The notes under the pieces: model-generated
Seen by the model: the letters and a program-made list of their open reading frames with translations, nothing else
What the model was told of the DNA's origin: nothing
The model's database searches: none
Part shown: positions 33,468-42,297 of the stretch, in pieces
Position numbering within the stretch: the first letter of the stretch is position 1
Layout: every line of letters starts with the position of its first letter
Made by a program: the position numbers and the translations under genes
Assembly (NCBI GenBank): GCA_934254915.1
Contig: CAKQMH010000009.1
Coordinates: 14,307-78,306 of the forward strand
Direction: 5' to 3'
DNA from: an uncultured Alphaproteobacteria bacterium
GTDB lineage: Bacteria > Pseudomonadota > Alphaproteobacteria > RF32 > CAG-239
DNA: 64,000 nt

Positions 33468-34418
33468 TTATTTTTTATTTCCAACGTCGGCACTGTCTTC
33501 GGGAACCGGAGCTTCCTGCTGCTGAGGCTGCGAATTTGTTTCCAGTCCGAAAGTCGGCGGAACAACGCCTTGCGTATTTTTTTCATATTGCGCAATCATC
33601 TCAATCAGATGCTGCTCAATGGCTTTTTTGTTTTCAGCTTTTTCCGCATAACGCGTCAGCTTTTGGGCAATCAGTTTACGATGTCTTGATACTTTGGAAA
33701 TACCGACAAATAAAGGCATATTCCATAAAGGAAGTTTGGCCTCGCTTATTTGTTCACGCAAGCCTAGTTTATAAGCTTCAATCAAACCGTAATAGCGTCC
33801 GATTAAAATATAGTCGGCTTTTTTAGTAAACAACTGTTCAAACAGTTCATAGTTGGAGTTTAACGTGGTCAATTTAAACTCTTTTAGCTTTCCTTCTACA
33901 AAGTCGCTGTATATCTCTTTATTTGAACGGACGCCGTTCAGTTTTTTCAGGTCGTCAATTTCCTTAACCTCGTTTACACGGTTAGGCAACATAAAAATCG
34001 TTACGGGATTATCAATTACGGCCGGAAACACAAATTCCAATCCTTTATAAAGAGCCGTTTCATGATAAGCGCCTAAAAGCATGTCAATTTCACCGCGCCG
34101 CACCGCTTGCACCAGTTCGGGATATGACATCTTTTGGGTAATTACTTTTATGCTCAGATTATTTTCTTTTTTAAATTGATCAATCATCGGCTGCCACAGA
34201 GTTGTGAACTTGCCGCGTATATCTTCGTTCGGATGTTCTACAGCGCCAAAAGGCGGATAATCCAAAAAGCCGGTGATTTGTATTTCCTGTGATCTTTGCA
34301 GGTGCAAGTCCTCATAACGTATCAGCGCATGCCCGCTGAATGATATTATGAGCATAACTATTAATGTAAAACCAAAGACTGTAAACTTTTCCATTTGCCA
34401 AATCCTGAAAATTGTCAT
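33468..34418 (-). CDS. Periplasmic solute-binding protein (SBP_bac_3-like)
   Basis: A 316-residue protein with an N-terminal hydrophobic export signal (FTVFGFTLIVMLIISFSGHA) and a bilobed amino-acid-binding-like fold: TGFLDYPPFGAVE, PELVQAVRRGEIDMLLGAY (a core SBP_bac_3 pattern), and LFEQLFTKKADYILIGRYYG. The C-terminal tail is disordered and rich in Gln/Pro (about residues 285-316), which is not typical. No ABC permease is nearby, so it may be a sensor or orphan binding protein. Start uncertain: ATG 34418 or the ATG of MEKFTVF 27 nt later. Confidence 0.75.
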   Translation of the reverse strand: MTIFRIWQMEKFTVFGFTLIVMLIISFSGHALIRYEDLHLQRSQEIQITGFLDYPPFGAVEHPNEDIRGKFTTLWQPMIDQFKKENNLSIKVITQKMSYPELVQAVRRGEIDMLLGAYHETALYKGLEFVFPAVIDNPVTIFMLPNRVNEVKEIDDLKKLNGVRSNKEIYSDFVEGKLKEFKLTTLNSNYELFEQLFTKKADYILIGRYYGLIEAYKLGLREQISEAKLPLWNMPLFVGISKVSRHRKLIAQKLTRYAEKAENKKAIEQHLIEMIAQYEKNTQGVVPPTFGLETNSQPQQQEAPVPEDSADVGNKK

Positions 34419-34495
34419 AAAAATTTACCATTCAGTAATAATGTACTTAGTATACTGATAGAGTATTAAATAAAGATTTATGAAGGTGAAAATAA

Positions 34496-34861
34496 ATGGA
34501 CGCTACACAAAACTATGCACAAACCGAAGTTACCGGTTTGGCTCAATCCGAGTTGGAATGCCGCGCACTGATTCGTACGGCTTCGGCTTTAAATACCATT
34601 AAAGAAAACTGGGATGAGCGCAAAGGTGAGTTGAATGACGCGTTAGAAAAAAATCGCAAACTATGGACAATCCTTGCTTCGGCCATGCATGAAGATGATT
34701 GCCCGCAGCCGGATGAAATAAAAAGAAGTATTCTGAATCTGGCAATGTTTATTTTCCAAAGGACTATGGATGTTTCTGTCAACCCATCACCCGAAAAGTT
34801 AAATGCTTTGATTAATATTAATATGAATATTGCCAAAGGTTTATCGGGCAATGCCGGTTAA
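34496..34861 (+). CDS. flaF: Flagellar biosynthesis regulator FlaF
   Basis: A 121-residue cytosolic protein typical of alphaproteobacteria, where FlaF promotes flagellin synthesis and secretion together with FlbT. The peptide has SELECRALIRTASAL and NRKLWTILASAMHEDDC with PDEIKRSILNLAMFI, matching the family's E-x-R-A...NR-x-L-W layout. Ribosome site AAGGTGA. Single gene between divergent/convergent neighbours; other flagellar genes are not adjacent. Supports motility, together with the flagellin-type gene at the window end. Confidence 0.9.
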   Translation: MDATQNYAQTEVTGLAQSELECRALIRTASALNTIKENWDERKGELNDALEKNRKLWTILASAMHEDDCPQPDEIKRSILNLAMFIFQRTMDVSVNPSPEKLNALININMNIAKGLSGNAG

Positions 34862-34895
34862 TTGACACAGAAAACGTAATCAAATCGGCTTAATT

Positions 34896-34934
34896 TATTT
34901 AACCCTCGGTTTATTGACGCCGAGGGTTAAATTT
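34896..34934. terminator. Bidirectional terminator between flaF and galE
   Basis: Stem AACCCTCGG/CCGAGGGTT extended by AT pairs on both sides (ATTT...AAAT), serving the two convergent genes. Confidence 0.88.
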
Positions 34935-34940
34935 TAGCTT

Positions 34941-35906
34941 TTATTTGTTATATAATTTCCACGTTGATAATATGATATTGTCAACACTGCTGTGTGCCGG
35001 TTTCCAGTCCAAAAGCGCGGCTGCTTTTTGTGCCGACGCCGTAATGACTGACGGGTCTCCCGCCCGCCGTGGTGAAAACTCAAAATTAATCTTACGTCCG
35101 GTAAGTTCTTCGGTTCTTTTTACCATTTCTAAAACCGTGATACCGACTTCCGTGCCTAAATTTATGATTTCACTGCGCTTATTCTGTTGTAAAAACTGCA
35201 GTGCTTTGGTATGAGCTTCGGCCAAATCGCTGACGTGGATATAATCGCGAATGCAAGTGCCGTCGCGCGTATCATAATCATTGCCGAAAATCTTAAGCTT
35301 GTCCCTTGTGCCGTTGGCAACTTCCATTACTATCGGCAACAGATTTTGCGGATTCTTTTCCAAACCTTTGACTTCGCCGTCTTCATCATATCCTACCGCG
35401 TTAAAATAACGTAATGATACATATTTTAGACCTTTCAGCTCATCATACCAGGCAAAATATTTTTCCATGTCATATTTGGTAAAGCCGTAAAAGTTAATCG
35501 GATTAAGCGGATGTTTTTCATCTACCGGCAAATATTGCGGCATTCCGTATACGGCGGCCGATGATGAAAAGACTAACTTTTTAACTTTGTTTGCCATCAT
35601 GGCATTTAAGACATTTATCGTGCCGCTGATGTTATTGAGAGCATATTTTTCAGGATTCTCCATCGATTCTCCGACGGCTTTTTTCGCGGCCAACAGAATA
35701 ACCGCATCAACATTTTGCGCCATTGCTTGGTTAATTTCATCATAGTTCAAAATATCACCCAAAATATATTCAGCGGCTTTGAAAAAGTTGTCTTTTGTTC
35801 CGGTCGAAAGATTATCAAATACGGTAACCTGCATTTGATTTTGCAACAGATTCTTAACCACATGGCTGCCGATATATCCTGCGCCGCCGATTACTAAAAT
35901 ATGCAT
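34941..35906 (-). CDS. galE: UDP-glucose 4-epimerase
   Basis: A 321-residue NAD-dependent short-chain epimerase. N-terminal VIGGAGYIGSHVVKNLL binds NAD; FSSSAAVYG and the Y-x-x-x-K pair in NFYGFTKYDMEKYF are catalytic; LRYFNAVG and RDGTCIRDYIHVSDLAEAH are GalE signatures. It supplies UDP-galactose for envelope glycans and links to the glycogen/galactose genes downstream. Strong AAGGAG site before the ATG. Confidence 0.95.
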   Translation of the reverse strand: MHILVIGGAGYIGSHVVKNLLQNQMQVTVFDNLSTGTKDNFFKAAEYILGDILNYDEINQAMAQNVDAVILLAAKKAVGESMENPEKYALNNISGTINVLNAMMANKVKKLVFSSSAAVYGMPQYLPVDEKHPLNPINFYGFTKYDMEKYFAWYDELKGLKYVSLRYFNAVGYDEDGEVKGLEKNPQNLLPIVMEVANGTRDKLKIFGNDYDTRDGTCIRDYIHVSDLAEAHTKALQFLQQNKRSEIINLGTEVGITVLEMVKRTEELTGRKINFEFSPRRAGDPSVITASAQKAAALLDWKPAHSSVDNIILSTWKLYNK

Positions 35907-35953
35907 TATTCAGCTCCTTTATAAAAAACTTTGCTTATTTTATAAAAAAACTA

Positions 35954-35982
35954 TTGACGTGTCCAATTAAATATATTATTTA
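35954..35982 (+). promoter_or_regulatory. Probable tRNA-Leu promoter
   Basis: TTGACG at 35954-35959 followed, after about 17 bp, by TATTTA in an AT-rich stretch at 35977-35982. The distance to the tRNA 5' end (35997) fits a start site near 35990. Confidence 0.4.
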
Positions 35983-35996
35983 TGCTTTCATCTTAT

Positions 35997-36082
35997 GGGG
36001 GTATGGCGGAACTGGTAGACGCGCTAGACTCAAAATCTTGTGGCCTCAGGCCGTGTCAGTTCAAGTCTGACTACCCCTACCA
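35997..36082 (+). tRNA. tRNA-Leu (anticodon CAA)
   Basis: Acceptor GGGGGTA pairs with TACCCCT; the D-arm has the GCGGAACTGGTAGACGC leucine pattern; the anticodon loop CTCAAAA gives CAA (reads UUG); a long variable arm (TGGCCTCAGGCCGT) marks a class II tRNA; the T-arm is CAGTTCAAGTCTG. One T-T mismatch in the anticodon stem. The 3' CCA is encoded (36080-36082). Followed by its own terminator. Confidence 0.96.
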
Positions 36083-36086
36083 ATCT

Positions 36087-36120
36087 AAACCGGCAGCTAT
36101 CAGTGCCGGTTTTATTTTTT
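36087..36120 (+). terminator. Terminator of the tRNA-Leu gene
   Basis: Perfect 9-bp stem AAACCGGCA/TGCCGGTTT with 8-nt loop, then TATTTTTT. Confidence 0.9.
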
Positions 36121-36157
36121 TAACTATATCTTATTTTTTATCCGCTAAATTGTCACT

Positions 36158-37480
36158 ATGACTAAACCGGCTCAAATTTCTCAGCTTTTTTCATCGTGCC
36201 TTGCTGCGTATCAACAAGGTGAATATTCGGCTGCTCGTGATTGGGCCGCGAAAATTCTAGCTCTTGATTCTTTTCATCATGATGCCCTGCAAATTGCCGG
36301 CAACATAGCGTTTTTGCAAAATGACTATCATCAGGCGCGGCAATTTTATCTTCGTGCGCTTAGAAAGTCTCGCGGCAATTGTCCGGATATGTTTAATTTG
36401 GCTAATACGCTTTTCCAGTTAGGATGTTTTCGGTCGAGTATTTTTTGGACATCGGCAGTCTTGCGGCATAACCCGAATAATATTGATGCATTGTTGTTGC
36501 GCGGGCAGGCTGATTTGGAATGTGAATTTGCCGCTGCGGCAATAGTTGATTTTCATCAAGTCTTACAACTCGATTCCACCAACGTTTGGGCTTGCAATTA
36601 TCTTGCGCAGGCGTTGCAGAAAAACGGATGTTGGGACGAGGCGCAGGCTCAGGCTTATCAAGCCGTAAAACTGAGTAACGGTGATGATTCCCAGCACCTT
36701 AATATGGCCTACACACTTTATGAAATTGCTCTGGAAAACGGTGTCGATACCATTAAAAAATACAGCCGTTTATGGCGGCAAAATTATGGGCAAAATCCAT
36801 TGGTCGCATACGCTTGCGCGGCACTGGATTCCAATCCTGATATTGTACGCAGTAATACCCGATATGTCGAACGGGTTTTCGATGCTTTTGCCGCTACCTT
36901 TGATGATTCGCTGCACAATTTGGATTACCATGTTCCGGAAATAATTGCTCGCATGAGTGCTGATTTTTGTTCAGCGGTTTCAGCTCGATTCCCCAGTATT
37001 TTAGATCTTGGCTGCGGTACAGGTTTGTGTGGGCAATATCTGGATTCCCTGTTACCCAAAGCAGAAATTTTCGGGGTTGATATCTCTGCGGCAATGTTAC
37101 AAAAAGCGGCGGATAAAAATGTTTATAAGGCGCTGATTCAAGGTGATATTTTGGCGGTGTTACCCGGTGATGCCAAGCGTTATGATTTAATAATTGCTGC
37201 TGATGTTTTAACTTATTTCGGCAGCCTTGATTCGTTGTTCAAAATTGTATCTTCTCATCTGGATTCCCAAGGTGGATTTGTCTTTTCGATAACCGCCGCC
37301 GCGGCTGATAAAAAGGATTGGAATTTACATCTTTCGGGACGCTTTTCGCATCGGGAAAAATACGTCCGCCAATGCCTGGACGCCGCCTCGTTAAAAGTGC
37401 AAAAATCCGATTATCTGAAGCTGCGAAATGAAGGTGACAAAGCCGTGATGGGATGGGTGTTTGCTGCTCAAAAGATATAA
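36158..37480 (+). CDS. TPR-repeat protein fused to a SAM-dependent methyltransferase
   Basis: A 440-residue cytosolic protein. Residues about 5-190 are TPR-like helical repeats (AYQQGEYSAARDWAAKIL, then NDYHQARQFYLRAL). Residues about 225-440 form a class I methyltransferase: ILDLGCGTGLCGQYL is motif I, IFGVDISAAML holds the acidic SAM-ribose contact, then IIAADVLTYFGSL. The arrangement is seen in 'TPR domain/methyltransferase' proteins of uncertain substrate, often protein or glycan modification. Starts soon after the tRNA terminator, with a weak ribosome site, and ends at a strong terminator. Confidence 0.8.
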   Translation: MTKPAQISQLFSSCLAAYQQGEYSAARDWAAKILALDSFHHDALQIAGNIAFLQNDYHQARQFYLRALRKSRGNCPDMFNLANTLFQLGCFRSSIFWTSAVLRHNPNNIDALLLRGQADLECEFAAAAIVDFHQVLQLDSTNVWACNYLAQALQKNGCWDEAQAQAYQAVKLSNGDDSQHLNMAYTLYEIALENGVDTIKKYSRLWRQNYGQNPLVAYACAALDSNPDIVRSNTRYVERVFDAFAATFDDSLHNLDYHVPEIIARMSADFCSAVSARFPSILDLGCGTGLCGQYLDSLLPKAEIFGVDISAAMLQKAADKNVYKALIQGDILAVLPGDAKRYDLIIAADVLTYFGSLDSLFKIVSSHLDSQGGFVFSITAAAADKKDWNLHLSGRFSHREKYVRQCLDAASLKVQKSDYLKLRNEGDKAVMGWVFAAQKI

Positions 37481-37510
37481 AAAAAGTTCCTTTACACAAA
37501 GGAACTTTTT
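37481..37510. terminator. Bidirectional terminator
   Basis: 13-bp stem AAAAAGTTCCTTT/AAAGGAACTTTTT with a 4-nt loop; it starts one base after the methyltransferase stop and faces the convergent DUF2934 gene. Confidence 0.9.
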
Positions 37511-37533
37511 GTTGAAAATCAAGTGCTAAAAAC

Positions 37534-37767
37534 TTATTTCGAAGTTTTTTTAGCAGAAGATTTACTTGCCGTTTTGCAAGAAGACTTTTTGGTTGAAGCA
37601 GGCTTTTTTGCTGAAGAAGATTTGCAAGCAGATTTGTTGTTGCATTTACCGTTCAGCTGTTCAACTGCCATAGCCCAAAAATACTCATCTTGACCTTGCG
37701 GGCAGCCGGCATTTTGCCAATTGTAATAAGCTGCTTCTCTGATGGCATCTTCGATATTTTTAATCAT
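37534..37767 (-). CDS. DUF2934-like small protein with Lys/Ser-rich histone-H1-like tail
   Basis: A 77-residue protein. Residues 1-40 (IEDAIREAAYYNWQNAGCP, then DEYFWAMAVEQL) fit DUF2934 (I-R-x-x-A-Y-x-x-W-x-x-x-G...W-x-x-A-E). Residues 41-77 are a repetitive basic tail of Lys, Ser, Thr, Ala and four Cys (for example KKPASTKKSSCKT), similar to eukaryotic H1 tails and bacterial histone-like HctA/AlgP tails. A nucleic-acid-binding role is possible (inference). I place the start at 37767, just downstream of TGGAG; a longer frame to 37803 lacks a ribosome site. Confidence 0.72.
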   Translation of the reverse strand: MIKNIEDAIREAAYYNWQNAGCPQGQDEYFWAMAVEQLNGKCNNKSACKSSSAKKPASTKKSSCKTASKSSAKKTSK

Positions 37768-37994
37768 AATTCTAACTCCAAATAAAATTTTATTGGTAAA
37801 CAAACATTAATATACATTCAATTTTTTATACGTCAACAATTAATCTCCTGAATTTAGCTAATTTTTAAAAAAAAATTTGTGCTCCGCTTAAAAAGCTTGC
37901 ATTTAAAATTATAAGAAATTATAGATGTATCTAACAGGCCTCTTCCCTAAAATATTTAGGTCTAAATTATGGTGTTAATTTCAAGGAAATATCA

Positions 37995-40187
37995 ATGGAA
38001 AACTTATTATCAAAAGAAGAGATGGAAGCCGTTATTAATGGCGATCACGGTAATGTTTTTGCCGTGTTGGGTATCCACAAAAATAAAGGTAGCAAAGAAG
38101 TTTTTATTCGTACTTATCAGCCGCATTCCAAGTCCATTGAACTACTTGATTCCGAAGGAAAATCGCTTGGTTTTATGACCAAACTTGATGACCGCGGATT
38201 TTACCAGATTAACCTTGGGGCAATCGAATATTTCGCTTATAAATTCCGTATCGAAAACGACAAAGGACACATTTACGAAGCTGATGATTCGTATCGCTTC
38301 CCGTCTACTTTGGGCGATATGGATGTCTACCTTTTAGCTGAAGGCAAACACCTTGAAATGTATAAAAAACTAGGCGCTCATCCGGTCGAACTTGATGGCG
38401 TAAAAGGTGTCAGCTTTGCCGTTTGGGCGCCGAATGCCAAACGCGTCAGTGTGGTTGGTGCATTCAATAATTGGGACGGACGCGTCAATGCTATGCGCTG
38501 CCATCAAACCTGCGGCGTGTGGGATATTTTTATCCCCGGTATCGGCGAAGGCGAACTGTATAAATACGAAATCAAAACTCATGATGACAACATTTTAGTC
38601 AAGGCTGATCCGGTTGCGTTCTATGCCGAAAAAAGACCTAATACCGCATCGGTTGTCTATGATTTGAATCATTATAATTGGGACGATTCCGGCTGGATGA
38701 ATTATCGCGAACAACATAACTCATTTGATCGTCCGATGTCGATTTATGAAGTCCATTTGGGATCATGGCGCCGCAAAGACGGTAATGAATATTTGAGCTA
38801 TCGAGAGTTGGCTGATTCGCTGGTTCCGTATGTCGTTAATATGGGTTTTACGCATGTTGAGTTTTTGCCGTTGGCCGAACACCCGCTGGACTGCTCTTGG
38901 GGTTATCAGGTCATCGGAATGTTTGCTCCGACCAGCCGTTTCGGAACTCCTGATGATTTGCGCTATTTGATTGATAAGTTTCACCAGTCTGGCATTGCCG
39001 TTATTATGGATTGGGTACCGGCACACTTCCCCAAAGACGGACACGGCTTGAATGAATTTGATGGTACGCATTTGTATGAACACGCCGATCCGCGCAAGGG
39101 TGAACACACCGATTGGGGGACTAAAATTTATAACTACGGACGTACTGAAGTTTCTAACTTTTTATGTGCCAGTGCGGTATATTGGCTGAAGGAATTTCAT
39201 ATTGACGGTTTGCGTGTTGATGCGGTTGCGTCAATGCTCTATTTGGACTACTCGCGCAAAAACGGCGAATGGATTCCCAACGTCTATGGCGGCAATGAAA
39301 ATATTGAAGCAATTGCGTTCTTGCGCCGGATGAATGAATTGGCTTATTCTGAAGTTAAAGGTGCGTTTACGGTGGCTGAAGAATCAACCGCATGGCCGAT
39401 GGTTTCTCGTCCTACTTCCATGGGTGGTTTGGGCTTCGGTTACAAGTGGAATATGGGTTGGATGAACGATACCTTGAAATACATTTCGCATGAACCTATT
39501 CACCGCAAATATCACCACGGAATGCTGACTTTCGGTTTGTTGTATGCTTTTAATGAAAACTTTATCTTGCCGATTTCGCACGATGAAGTCGTTCACGGCA
39601 AAGGTTCAATGCTGTCCAAAATGCCGGGCGATGAATGGCAAAAATTTGCTAACCTGCGTGCTTATTACGGCTTTATGTATACTCATCCGGGAAAGAAATT
39701 GTTGTTTATGGGCTGCGAGTTCGGCCAAGACTGGGAATGGAACTCCGAAGAAAGCCTGCGTTGGCATTTGTTGCAATATCCGATGTATAAAGGCATGCAA
39801 AATTGTGTCCGCGATTTGAACCTTATGTATAAGGGCAATGCTCCTTTATACGAACAGGATTTTGACTATCGCGGTTTTGAGTGGATTGACCATTCCAATG
39901 CCGATGACAGTGTAATTGCTTATATCCGCAAAGGTATTAATCCGGCTGATTATTTGATTGCCATTACCAATTTCACACCGGTAGTTCGCAAAGATTATCG
40001 CCTTGGGGTTAATGAACTTTGCTCTTATCAAGAAATTTTTAACAGTGATGATGTAAACTATTGGGGAAGCGGAGTTAAGAATGAAGGCTTAATGTATGCC
40101 GAAACCCAAGAGTGGAACTGCAAACCTTATTCTATCCGTGTAACCTTGCCGCCGTTGGCGACCATTGTGCTAAAACCGATAAGATAG
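37995..40187 (+). CDS. glgB: 1,4-alpha-glucan branching enzyme
   Basis: A 730-residue GH13 enzyme that introduces alpha-1,6 branches into glycogen. N1/CBM48 modules (about 1-215; YEVHLGSWRR marks the catalytic start), catalytic barrel with DWVPAHFPKD (region I), DGLRVDAVASMLY (nucleophile Asp), TVAEESTAWP (acid/base Glu) and PISHDEVVHGKGSM (third Asp). Full length. Ribosome site AAGGA. First gene of glgB-glgX-malQ, with 13 and about 18 bp between genes. No glgA, glgC or glgP in the window. Confidence 0.97.
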   Translation: MENLLSKEEMEAVINGDHGNVFAVLGIHKNKGSKEVFIRTYQPHSKSIELLDSEGKSLGFMTKLDDRGFYQINLGAIEYFAYKFRIENDKGHIYEADDSYRFPSTLGDMDVYLLAEGKHLEMYKKLGAHPVELDGVKGVSFAVWAPNAKRVSVVGAFNNWDGRVNAMRCHQTCGVWDIFIPGIGEGELYKYEIKTHDDNILVKADPVAFYAEKRPNTASVVYDLNHYNWDDSGWMNYREQHNSFDRPMSIYEVHLGSWRRKDGNEYLSYRELADSLVPYVVNMGFTHVEFLPLAEHPLDCSWGYQVIGMFAPTSRFGTPDDLRYLIDKFHQSGIAVIMDWVPAHFPKDGHGLNEFDGTHLYEHADPRKGEHTDWGTKIYNYGRTEVSNFLCASAVYWLKEFHIDGLRVDAVASMLYLDYSRKNGEWIPNVYGGNENIEAIAFLRRMNELAYSEVKGAFTVAEESTAWPMVSRPTSMGGLGFGYKWNMGWMNDTLKYISHEPIHRKYHHGMLTFGLLYAFNENFILPISHDEVVHGKGSMLSKMPGDEWQKFANLRAYYGFMYTHPGKKLLFMGCEFGQDWEWNSEESLRWHLLQYPMYKGMQNCVRDLNLMYKGNAPLYEQDFDYRGFEWIDHSNADDSVIAYIRKGINPADYLIAITNFTPVVRKDYRLGVNELCSYQEIFNSDDVNYWGSGVKNEGLMYAETQEWNCKPYSIRVTLPPLATIVLKPIR

Positions 40188-40200
40188 TAAAGGATAGCTT

Positions 40201-42279
40201 ATGTCAAATTTCAAACCTTCGAACGGAAACGCTGCTCCTCTGGGGGCAAGTTATGACGGGAAGGGAGTGAATTTTGCACTGTTTTCGGCTCATGCTGAAA
40301 AAGTCGAATTATGCTTGTTTAATGAGTCCGGATTGGAAGAACTGGAACGTTATCCCATAACCTCTAATGACCATAATATTTGGCACATCTATCTTGCCGG
40401 TGTCAAACCCGGACAAGTTTATGGCTATCGTGTCTATGGTCCGTACCGACCGGAAAGCGGCTTGCGTTTTAATCATCATAAATTGTTGCTTGACCCCTAT
40501 GGCCGAAAGATTATCGGCGAACTGATTTGGGATAAGGCTATTTTCGGTTATGATATCGACAGCCCTGATAAAGACTTGTCGTTCAGCACATTGGATTCTG
40601 CACCTTATGTTCCCAAGTCGGTTGTGGTTGATAACAGTTATGATTGGGCGGACGATAAGTCGCCGCAGACGCCGCCGGAAAAGACCGTAATCTATGAAAC
40701 CCATTTGCGTGGGTATACCAAACTTAATCCCTATGTGCCGGATGCCAAGCGAGGTACATTTGCCGGCTTTGCCAATTTGTCGGTCATTAATTATGTTAAA
40801 TGGCTGGGTGTTACCGCGGTAGAGTTTTTGCCGGTTCACGCCTTTTTCGGACACCGCCGCAAAAAAGGTCTGATTGCCGACAATTATTGGGGCTATGAAA
40901 GTTTTAGTTATTTCGCCCCCGAACCGTCATATCTGTACGGGACTGATATCAGCGAAGTTAAGGATATGGTTAAGGAACTTCACCGCCACGGCTTGGAGGT
41001 GTATCTTGATGTGGTTTATAATCATACCGGTGAAGGCAATCAGTTAGGTCCGACCCTGTGCTATCGCGGAATTGACAACAGTTCTTATTATACGCTTAAT
41101 CCTGACAATCCGCGTTACTATTATGATTCCACCGGTTGTGGTGCATCATTCAATTTGCAAAATCCGTACGCGTTACGCTTGGTAATGGATTCGCTGCGCT
41201 ATTGGGTGCAGGAAATGCATGTCGATGGTTTCCGTTTTGATTTAGCACCGTCATTGTCGCGTCAAAGAACATCATTTACGCAAGAAAGCGGTTTTATGTA
41301 TGCTATCGCGCAAGATCCGGTTTTGCAAAAAGTTAAATTAATCGCCGAACCTTGGGATATCGGTTTTGCCGGATATCAGGTCGGGGCATTCTTACCCGGC
41401 TGGTTGGAGTGGAATGACAAATATCGCGATAATATCCGCCGGTTTTGGAAAGGTGATAACGGTCAGGTTGCCGAAATGGCCAGCCGTTTAACCGGTTCAA
41501 GCGATGTCTTTAATTATAACAATCGCAATATCTGGAGCAGTGTCAATTTTCTGACTGCGCACGACGGTTTTAACTTACGGGATTTAGTCAGCCATAATCA
41601 AAAACACAATTCGGGAAACGGCGAAAACAATCGTGACGGCACGGATTCAAATTGGAGCTGGAATTCGGGAGCGGAAGGGGAAAGTGATAATCCTTTAGTG
41701 GTCGAAAATCGGCTGATGCGCGCTCGCGCTATGGTCGCAACTTTACTGCTGTCGTTCGGAACGCCGATGATGGTTGCCGGTGATGAGCTGGCGCATAGCC
41801 AAATAGGCAACAACAATCCGTATTGTCAGGATAATGCCATAACCTGGCTTAGTTGGGAAGGTGTCAGTGCCAAGCACAAAGCTTTTACTCGCTATGTGCG
41901 CCGCGTCATCAATCTTCGTCGCAAGCTAAAGATTTTTGAACGTCATCAGTTTTTCAAAGGTAAGCCGGTTGATAAAAAAGGTCTCAAGGACATTATGTGG
42001 TACACCGAAGGCGGACGTGAATTTCATTCGGAAGATTGGCATGATTCCAATCGTAAAGCACTGTCTTATTGCGTTAACGCCGGTTCAAAATTAATTTTGG
42101 CTGTTTTTAATGGCAACTACCAACCTCTTAATTGGAAATTGCCGGATTTAGATGTGACGGGGAAATGGTCGTTGTTGCTTGACAGTTCGGAGAAATTTGC
42201 CGCCGACCATGGTATCGAACAAGGTAAAACCATCAAAGTTCCGGGGTGGAGTGTGTTGGTTTTCGAGATAAAAAAATAA
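40201..42279 (+). CDS. glgX: Glycogen debranching enzyme (isoamylase type)
   Basis: A 692-residue GH13 hydrolase that removes alpha-1,6 branches from phosphorylase-limit glycogen. CBM48 module at the start (GASYDGKGVNFALFSAHAE), then EVYLDVVYNHTGEGNQLG, MHVDGFRFDLAPSL with the nucleophile Asp, KLIAEPWDIG with the acid/base Glu, and LTAHDGFNLRDLVSHNQKHN, a GlgX/TreX signature. Together with MalQ downstream it completes glycogen breakdown. Intact, close to its neighbours. Confidence 0.95.
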   Translation: MSNFKPSNGNAAPLGASYDGKGVNFALFSAHAEKVELCLFNESGLEELERYPITSNDHNIWHIYLAGVKPGQVYGYRVYGPYRPESGLRFNHHKLLLDPYGRKIIGELIWDKAIFGYDIDSPDKDLSFSTLDSAPYVPKSVVVDNSYDWADDKSPQTPPEKTVIYETHLRGYTKLNPYVPDAKRGTFAGFANLSVINYVKWLGVTAVEFLPVHAFFGHRRKKGLIADNYWGYESFSYFAPEPSYLYGTDISEVKDMVKELHRHGLEVYLDVVYNHTGEGNQLGPTLCYRGIDNSSYYTLNPDNPRYYYDSTGCGASFNLQNPYALRLVMDSLRYWVQEMHVDGFRFDLAPSLSRQRTSFTQESGFMYAIAQDPVLQKVKLIAEPWDIGFAGYQVGAFLPGWLEWNDKYRDNIRRFWKGDNGQVAEMASRLTGSSDVFNYNNRNIWSSVNFLTAHDGFNLRDLVSHNQKHNSGNGENNRDGTDSNWSWNSGAEGESDNPLVVENRLMRARAMVATLLLSFGTPMMVAGDELAHSQIGNNNPYCQDNAITWLSWEGVSAKHKAFTRYVRRVINLRRKLKIFERHQFFKGKPVDKKGLKDIMWYTEGGREFHSEDWHDSNRKALSYCVNAGSKLILAVFNGNYQPLNWKLPDLDVTGKWSLLLDSSEKFAADHGIEQGKTIKVPGWSVLVFEIKK

Positions 42280-42297
42280 TCGCTGAGGAGCTTTTTG

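Noticed and set aside
40309..40854. 181-codon minus-strand frame inside glgX
   Set aside because: It lies fully opposite conserved glgX catalytic sequence and has no recognisable domain.
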